Under the pieces are notes generated by a model that saw only the letters and a program-made list of their open reading frames with translations, was not told where the DNA came from and did no database searches. Shown in pieces: positions 59,163-64,000 of a stretch of 64,000 bases of DNA. This DNA comes from an uncultured Anaerolineae bacterium. GTDB taxonomy: Bacteria > Chloroflexota > Anaerolineae > Aggregatilineales > Phototrophicaceae. Numbering within the stretch: the stretch's first letter is position 1; each line of letters starts with the position of its first letter. The DNA is taken from NCBI GenBank assembly GCA_934216615.1, contig CAKQCB010000002.1, positions 62,001-126,000 of the forward strand, written 5' to 3'. A program made the position numbers and the translations under genes.

Positions 59163-60173
59163 ATGACGATGCAGGTAAAAAAACGGAGCGCCCTCACGAT
59201 GGCGTGGCCCACTTCATGGACATCACTTTTTGGGGTTGAACGCCCCATCATTGTTGAAATTGGCTTTGGGCGGGGGACATTTTTAATGCACCTCGCCAAA
59301 ACCTTTCCCGACCATTCTTTGATCGGTCTGGAAATTTCGAATCGATGTCTCGTAGCGGCAGAAGAAACCATCGAACGGCGCGGGTATGAGCATGTACAGG
59401 TGATTCACAGCCGTGCTGAAACGGCAATGAATCATCTCTTTGAGCCAGAGACTATTCAACAGGTGTACATCAATTTTCCTGACCCGTGGTTTAAGAAGGG
59501 GCACAGTCACCGCCGTTTGATGCAAGCGGACACCGTCGAGTTGATCGCCAATCGGATGTTACCAGATGGTGATTTGTTCCTCGCCACCGACATCATCGAC
59601 TATGCCACAATGAGCCATGAACTGCTCTCTGCCTCGCCTTATTTCACAAATCAACTGAGTACAGGTTGGGCTTCGCAGATGGATGGTCGCATTGTGACCA
59701 AATATGAAGCGAAAGCGCGCCGTGAAGGACGCGAATGTTATTATTTCCATTACCGTCGCAATCACACGCCGACCCCGCCCCTGCCCGTCAAAAAGGAACT
59801 TGAAATGCCTCACATGGTCATGACTTCTCCGCTCACCCTCACCGACTTTGCCGAACGGTTTGAATCCCATCATCATCATGAAGGGGATATTCACATCCAT
59901 TACACGACCATCTTCAGCAGTCCCTACACGTTGTTATTTGAAGTGCACATCAGTGAGCCGACCATTGAACAACATACAGGTTTGTTTTTGAGCAAGCGCA
60001 AACAAGAAGTGCAGGATGGTTTTGCCTACACGTTGCAAATGTCCACGTTGGGACATCCCCGCCCCACAGAAGGGATGCACGCGGCTGTAAGTCATCTAGG
60101 CAATTGGTTGTTAGAACAGCATCCTAACTCCAAGCGCATCATCGAAAAACTGCGTGACCTCAGCGAAGAATAA
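59163..60173 (+). CDS. trmB: tRNA (guanine-N7-)-methyltransferase with C-terminal extension
   Basis: A 336-residue enzyme that methylates G46 of tRNA. The SAM site is IVEIGFGRGTFL, followed by IGLEISNRC. The catalytic segment YINFPDPWFKKGHSHRRL is fully conserved. After about residue 205 comes a 130-residue extension absent from typical 210-240-residue TrmB proteins. It begins with a Pro-rich hinge (TPTPPLPVKK), has a His cluster (ESHHHHEGDIHIHY) and ends helical. GGGATGGAA precedes the first ATG; ATG 59169 is an alternative. Confidence 0.95.
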   Translation: MTMQVKKRSALTMAWPTSWTSLFGVERPIIVEIGFGRGTFLMHLAKTFPDHSLIGLEISNRCLVAAEETIERRGYEHVQVIHSRAETAMNHLFEPETIQQVYINFPDPWFKKGHSHRRLMQADTVELIANRMLPDGDLFLATDIIDYATMSHELLSASPYFTNQLSTGWASQMDGRIVTKYEAKARREGRECYYFHYRRNHTPTPPLPVKKELEMPHMVMTSPLTLTDFAERFESHHHHEGDIHIHYTTIFSSPYTLLFEVHISEPTIEQHTGLFLSKRKQEVQDGFAYTLQMSTLGHPRPTEGMHAAVSHLGNWLLEQHPNSKRIIEKLRDLSEE

Positions 60174-60177
60174 ACAA

Positions 60178-60213
60178 AAACCCCTCGTCATGATGGCGAG
60201 GGGTTTCTCTTTT
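60178..60213. terminator. intrinsic terminator
   Basis: AAACCCCTCG-TCATGATGG-CGAGGGGTTT, followed by CTCTTTT, between the convergent trmB and lysS genes. Confidence 0.85.
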
Positions 60214-60231
60214 GATCTCTAAAACTCAGGC

Positions 60232-61800
60232 TTATTCAGCCGCTTCAGGGCGCATGTGCGGGTATAACAGCACATCACGGATGCTCCGTTGGTTGGTCAT
60301 CAACATGACCAGACGGTCAACGCCCATGCCAAACCCGCCGTTAGGGGGCATGCCATAACGCATCGCCCGTAAATAGTCCTCATCAATCGGCGTCGCGTCA
60401 TCTTCATCGGCATGATACATCCGCGCCATATCCAAGAACCGACTCTCTTGGTCACGTGGATCGTTCAATTCAGTGAAGGCGTTGCCCATTTCCATCCCGT
60501 TAATGTAAAACTCGAAACGTTCGACGTGCAGATCATCATAGGTGACCCGTTTGGCGAACGGCGAAATATCACGCGGGTAGTCGAGGATGAAGGTCGGCTG
60601 GATCAACTGGGGTTCGACGAATGTCCCCAACAGGTGTTCCACCATCTTGCCCCATGTTTGGTTGGGTTTCAGACGTTCATCGCCTTTGATGCCACGTTCC
60701 TGCTCAAGCTGACGAATGGCGGGTTCGAGCGCTTCCGCGGTGGGAAAATCCATATAATCAATTTCGACAAAATGCTGAATCGCCTCGCGAATCGTCCAGC
60801 GCTGCCACGGCGCGCCAAAACGAATTTCTTTGCCTTGATAGTCGATGGTTGTAGTGCCATTCACACGTTCGCACACGGTGGCAACCATGCGTTCGGTTAA
60901 GTCCATCACCCCGCGATAGTCGATGTAGGCTTTATAAAATTCGAGCATGGTGAACTCGCTGTTGTGTTTGTAGCTCACCCCTTCATTACGAAAATCGCGC
61001 CCGATTTCGTAAACGCCATCAAGGTCGCCCACCAACAAGCGTTTTAGATACAGCTCAAAGCTGATGCGCAAATACAGCATTTGATCCAGTTGGTTGTGAT
61101 GGGTGGTAAAGGGACGCGCCGCCGCCCCGCCATAAATCGGCTGAAGGATGGGCGTTTCAACTTCGAGCATGCCTTCATTGTCTAAAAAGTTACGCAGGGT
61201 TTTAATCACCAGCGCCCGTTTGATAAAGACTTCGCGCACGTCGCGGTTCACCGCAAGGTCGGCATAACGCTGACGATAACGAGTTTCAACATCTGAAAAC
61301 TCGCCAAATTCTTTGGTTGTCCCGTCTTCTAAGACCTGTTGTTTGATGACCGGAAGCGGGCTTAAGGCTTTTGCGATCAACTGGAGGTCTGCCACGCGCA
61401 CGCTGATTTCACCTGCTTGGGTACGCATCAAAACACCCGTCGCTTGAACAAAATCATCCATTTCGATCAGTTTGTCACGCACACGGCTGTACTGTGCCTC
61501 GTCCATATCGTTGATGCGCAAAAAGAGCTGAATCCGCCCTGTTTGATCTTCGATATGCAAAAACGAGACTTTCCCTTTGATGTTGGCGCGACGAATACGA
61601 CCACATACCACGACGGTGAGTTCTGCAACTTTATCTTCAGGAATCGCATCCAAAATGTCGGCATGTTGATTTCCTAAGGTCAATGCTTCGGCCGTTGTAT
61701 GGGTACGCTTGACCCGTGCAGGAAATGGGTCTACCCCTTGTTCTTGCAAGAGCGCGACTTTATCGAGTCGTTCTTGTTCTAGTTTATTCGGCGTCCACAT
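60232..61800 (-). CDS. lysS: class II lysyl-tRNA synthetase
   Basis: A 522-residue enzyme that charges tRNA-Lys. The N-terminal OB-fold anticodon-binding domain is VVCGRIRRANIKGKVSFLHIED by parts. Motif 2 is VYEIGRDFRNEGVSYKHNSEFTMLE in parts. The C-terminal motif 3 region has GGFGMGVDRLVMLM and IRDVLLYPHMRPE. I start at ATG 61800 (MWTPNKLEQERL), with GGAG upstream; a longer frame to 61845 lacks one. The length is slightly above the usual 490-510. greA lies upstream on the same strand. Confidence 0.97.
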   Translation of the reverse strand: MWTPNKLEQERLDKVALLQEQGVDPFPARVKRTHTTAEALTLGNQHADILDAIPEDKVAELTVVVCGRIRRANIKGKVSFLHIEDQTGRIQLFLRINDMDEAQYSRVRDKLIEMDDFVQATGVLMRTQAGEISVRVADLQLIAKALSPLPVIKQQVLEDGTTKEFGEFSDVETRYRQRYADLAVNRDVREVFIKRALVIKTLRNFLDNEGMLEVETPILQPIYGGAAARPFTTHHNQLDQMLYLRISFELYLKRLLVGDLDGVYEIGRDFRNEGVSYKHNSEFTMLEFYKAYIDYRGVMDLTERMVATVCERVNGTTTIDYQGKEIRFGAPWQRWTIREAIQHFVEIDYMDFPTAEALEPAIRQLEQERGIKGDERLKPNQTWGKMVEHLLGTFVEPQLIQPTFILDYPRDISPFAKRVTYDDLHVERFEFYINGMEMGNAFTELNDPRDQESRFLDMARMYHADEDDATPIDEDYLRAMRYGMPPNGGFGMGVDRLVMLMTNQRSIRDVLLYPHMRPEAAE

Positions 61801-61872
61801 CGTTGCATTTTCTCCTCGAATATGAGTGCGTTCACATAAGCGCACAAAGAGTAGTATTTTCTTGGCATAAAA

Positions 61873-61900
61873 AAAAGCCCCGTTTTTTGACGGAGCTTTT
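61873..61900 (-). terminator. intrinsic terminator of greA
   Basis: On the minus strand AAAAGC-T-CCGT pairs with ACGG-G-GCTTTT (one mismatch) around a T/A-rich loop, followed by eight T's. It separates greA from lysS. Confidence 0.82.
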
Positions 61901-61920
61901 CATCTGCTTCAAGATTAATC

Positions 61921-62397
61921 TTATTTGATGGATTTAATCACAAAGTTAATGTCTCCGGCGGGGGCATTGACCACCACCTTCGAGCCGACTTTAGCACCCA
62001 AAAGCGCTTTCCCTAATGGGCTTTCAACAGAAATTTTCCCCTCGGCAGGGTTCGCTTCAGCGGAGCCTACTAAGTGATACACTTCGCTTTCCGTGGTTCC
62101 CTCTTCAATGACCGTGACAAAAGTGCCCGGTAAGACTTCTTCTTTCTTACCTTTTTTCTGCTCAATCAGTTGAGCGCTGCTCAAGATTGTTTCAAGGCGG
62201 ATAATTTCGCCTTCAACAAAAGCCTGCTCGTTTTTGGCATCTTCATATTCGGCATTTTCACTTAAATCCCCGCCTTCTTCCATTGACAAACGTAAACGTT
62301 CAGCAACTTCTTGACGACGATCCTCCTTGAGGTATTTCAAGCGTGCTTCTAAATCTTTTTGTCCTTCAGGAGTTAAATACTGTGGTTGGTTTACCAT
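61921..62397 (-). CDS. greA: transcription elongation factor GreA
   Basis: A 158-residue protein that rescues backtracked RNA polymerase by stimulating transcript cleavage. The N-terminal coiled coil carries LSENAEYEDAKNEQAFVEGEI, with the acidic tip that enters the polymerase channel. The C-terminal FKBP-like domain ends GKALLGAKVGSKVVV and a closing strand. The length is exactly typical. GAGGAG precedes the ATG at 12 bases. Confidence 0.97.
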   Translation of the reverse strand: MVNQPQYLTPEGQKDLEARLKYLKEDRRQEVAERLRLSMEEGGDLSENAEYEDAKNEQAFVEGEIIRLETILSSAQLIEQKKGKKEEVLPGTFVTVIEEGTTESEVYHLVGSAEANPAEGKISVESPLGKALLGAKVGSKVVVNAPAGDINFVIKSIK

Positions 62398-62444
62398 CGC
62401 TTTGCGACTCCTCTAAAAAAAGCGACAGACCGCGGATATAAATA

Positions 62445-62469
62445 GGAAAAGACACAGCCCTGGGCTGTG
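62445..62469 (-). terminator. hairpin after the kinase pair
   Basis: CACAGCCC-T-GGGCTGTG, a GC-rich 8-1-8 repeat. On the minus strand TCTTTTCC follows, so it likely ends the two-kinase transcript before greA. Confidence 0.6.
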
Positions 62470-62562
62470 CCTCCGCTTTGCTCGGTGCAGGTTCTGTCAT
62501 TCACATTAACCAATAAGGTATCATGAAAGCGAACTTCCGTAAAGTAAAAAAGGTATTAAAAA

Positions 62563-63459
62563 TTATTCTACCGCTGGAAAGCGGATTTTGATGGTCGTTC
62601 CGCGCTGTGGTTCGCTCTCAACCATCATTTCAGCGCCATGTGCCTCCAACAATCCACGCGCCGCAGCCACGCCTAAACCACTGCCTTTATAGATGCGCAC
62701 GACTTCATTTTCTGAACGGTAGTAAATTTCCCCCATGTGCTTCAGTTCTTCCGTCGTCATGCCAATGCCGTTGTCCTCGATCACAACTTGCAACTGGTTA
62801 TCGACCCCTTCCCCACGAACGGTCACTTTGCGCTCACCTTCAGCATCTGCCGCGTGATAGCGCAGCCCATTTTCAACCAACCGTGTGAGTGCTCGCGCCA
62901 CAATCTCCGAATCCAGCTTTGCGAACGGCAGACCTTGCGGGACATCAATTTCTAAAGTGCGGCCTAACTGGTCAGCTAACGGTTGCAGAGACTTTTCTAA
63001 ACGTGGGGTCACGTTTTTCAACATATCAAGTTTCAAATCAATGCGCAGGGTTCCGGCGCGCAGTTTATTCATGTCCGAAAGGTCTTGTAATAAGCCTTCC
63101 ATCCGCCGTGTGTTCGACCGCACGACATCCATGAATTGTTTTTGCATGTCGGTCAATGTTCCCGTCATGGGATTCATGAGCATGTCGGAATAACCCCGAA
63201 CACTCGTCAAAGGGTTGCGCAGTTCATGAATGGCATGGCTGAAAAAGCTGGCGACATCCAGCTTATAGGCTTCTAACGTCTCAGTAGATGCGTTCTTTTG
63301 ATCATCCACCGTAGGGCTATCGCTCACGGTGTCAGTCTGTGCAACCCATGATTCCAATGTTTCTATCATCTGCGCGGCACTTGTTTGGTTCTGCTTCGCC
63401 GACTCGATCAACGCTTGCACAGATTCTTTCCAGTTGAATAGTCCTGCATCATGACTCAT
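62563..63459 (-). CDS. cytosolic sensor histidine kinase
   Basis: A 298-residue kinase with a short, Thr/Ser-rich N-terminus and no membrane or known sensor domain. The HisKA motif is AIHELRNPLTSVRGYSDML, with His78. The HATPase part has the N box (TRLVENGLRYH), DNGIGMT and GSGLGVAAARGL. It starts 32 bases after the next kinase on the same strand, so both are one operon. The two probably receive signals through partner proteins. The response regulator is not in the window. Confidence 0.92.
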   Translation of the reverse strand: MSHDAGLFNWKESVQALIESAKQNQTSAAQMIETLESWVAQTDTVSDSPTVDDQKNASTETLEAYKLDVASFFSHAIHELRNPLTSVRGYSDMLMNPMTGTLTDMQKQFMDVVRSNTRRMEGLLQDLSDMNKLRAGTLRIDLKLDMLKNVTPRLEKSLQPLADQLGRTLEIDVPQGLPFAKLDSEIVARALTRLVENGLRYHAADAEGERKVTVRGEGVDNQLQVVIEDNGIGMTTEELKHMGEIYYRSENEVVRIYKGSGLGVAAARGLLEAHGAEMMVESEPQRGTTIKIRFPAVE

Positions 63460-63491
63460 GGATGCTCTCTCTCTTTGGTCAAAGTAGTTTA

Positions 63492-64000
63492 TTAGGTCTC
63501 ATCAATGGGGATGCTAAAGCTGAATTTGCTCCCCTTCCCCGGTTCACTTTCAATGTGGATGTTACTCCCCATCTGCTTGGTGAGGCTTCGCGCGATGGCA
63601 AAACCTAAACCAGCACCGGTTTGTTCGCGGGTGAACATATCATCTGCACGCCAGAATTTCGTACCAATGCGCGCAACGTCGGCTTTGCACATACCTACCC
63701 CAGTGTCGGCAACGGTGAATTCAATCGCCTTTTCCTTCAGCTTGGCAGATAACGTAATGGTGCCACCCGCTGGAGTATATTTATACGCGTTACTGAGTAG
63801 GTTCGTCAAAACTTGTAACAATCTATAATAATCCGTACGGATTGGCGGAAGGTGCGGTTCGATCTCTTCGATATAGGTTTGTTGGCGTTCACGTAACTGG
63901 GTCGCGTGGAGATGCGCCTTCAAACTTTTACGCAGGCCTGTGAGCACCTTGTCCACATCCAGTTTGGATTTGTTAATGACAAAATGGCCACTTTCGATTT
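63492..64000 (-). CDS. sensor histidine kinase, C-terminal part (cut by window edge)
   Basis: The frame is open from the window edge to its stop at 63492 and encodes about 169 residues. The visible N-terminal part (ESGHFVINKSKLDVDKVL) is the usual link after a HisKA domain. It is followed by the N box NLLSNAYKYTP, DTGVGMC and GAGLGFAIARSL. A GTG at 63956 is only an internal codon, not the start. The phospho-accepting domain and sensor part lie outside the window. Confidence 0.9.
   Translation of the reverse strand, partial: IESGHFVINKSKLDVDKVLTGLRKSLKAHLHATQLRERQQTYIEEIEPHLPPIRTDYYRLLQVLTNLLSNAYKYTPAGGTITLSAKLKEKAIEFTVADTGVGMCKADVARIGTKFWRADDMFTREQTGAGLGFAIARSLTKQMGSNIHIESEPGKGSKFSFSIPIDET

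Noticed and set aside
62563..64000. Frameshift splitting one kinase into two genes
   Set aside because: Both pieces contain their own complete HATPase domain, so they are two genes.
1..64000. CRISPR arrays, tRNA or rRNA genes, insertion sequences, prophage genes
   Set aside because: I scanned the intergenic regions by eye and found no regularly spaced repeats, TPsiC-like arm sequences, terminal repeats or transposase and phage proteins.

Overview
The window looks like an ordinary, gene-dense stretch of a bacterial chromosome. It most resembles Chloroflexota, probably class Anaerolineae or a relative. That placement is inference from gene content: RNase Y, RecX, a bacterial Elp3, DUF951 and DUF3566 proteins, an MGDG-synthase-like glycosyltransferase, M32 and M42 peptidases, and secreted proteins with TPEVTPEVTP-type linkers, all at about 50% G+C. 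There are no rRNA or tRNA genes, CRISPR arrays, insertion sequences or prophage genes that I can see. Genes lie on both strands in short operons. Many convergent ends are closed by hairpins with an A-run on one side and a T-run on the other. Several starts are TTG or GTG with a good Shine-Dalgarno sequence.

Layout. 0-10.5 kb: alpha/beta hydrolase, secreted nuclease, zinc-ribbon protein, PIG-V-like mannosyltransferase, PPOX-fold protein, SDR protein, recX and rny, an unknown 183-residue protein and a WD40 protein. 10.6-16.3 kb: a second PPOX protein, a GT4 glycosyltransferase with a polyprenyl glycosylphosphotransferase, an aldo/keto reductase and a GAF-PAS histidine kinase. 16.4-27.7 kb: three tandem M42 aminopeptidases, divergent from a ROK regulator that heads a sugar-use cluster (two ABC permeases, binding protein, GH15-like and GH31 glycosidases). 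27.9-30 kb: two surface proteins. 30-36 kb: Elp3, a DUF3566 protein, a Trm9-like methyltransferase, MGDG-synthase-like GT, DUF951, M50 protease and HD protein.

36-50 kb: prephenate-dehydrogenase-like protein, SufE and a rhodanese, a second hydrolase, ExoD, an SRPBCC protein, a histidine-kinase-like protein with Lys in place of the expected phospho-accepting His, serS, a PDZ protein, a Kef-type antiporter and a UDP-sugar dehydrogenase. 50-64 kb: S41 protease, RmlA-type nucleotidyltransferase, a DinB / sulfite-oxidase-like / small membrane protein operon, LOG protein, alkyltransferase-like protein, M32 carboxypeptidase, trmB with a C-terminal extension, lysS, greA and two cytosolic histidine kinases, the second cut by the window edge.

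How the parts work together. The 19.9-27.7 kb block reads as an importer and hydrolysis set for alpha-linked glucosides; its ABC ATPase must be encoded elsewhere. The GT4, glycosylphosphotransferase, UDP-sugar dehydrogenase, RmlA and ExoD genes are scattered pieces of envelope polysaccharide synthesis. I found no obvious wholly new multi-gene system. The best leads are the Elp3/Trm9-like neighbourhood, the His-less kinase, the rny leader hairpin, the ROK control region with a repeated operator-like motif, and the tandem M42 array.
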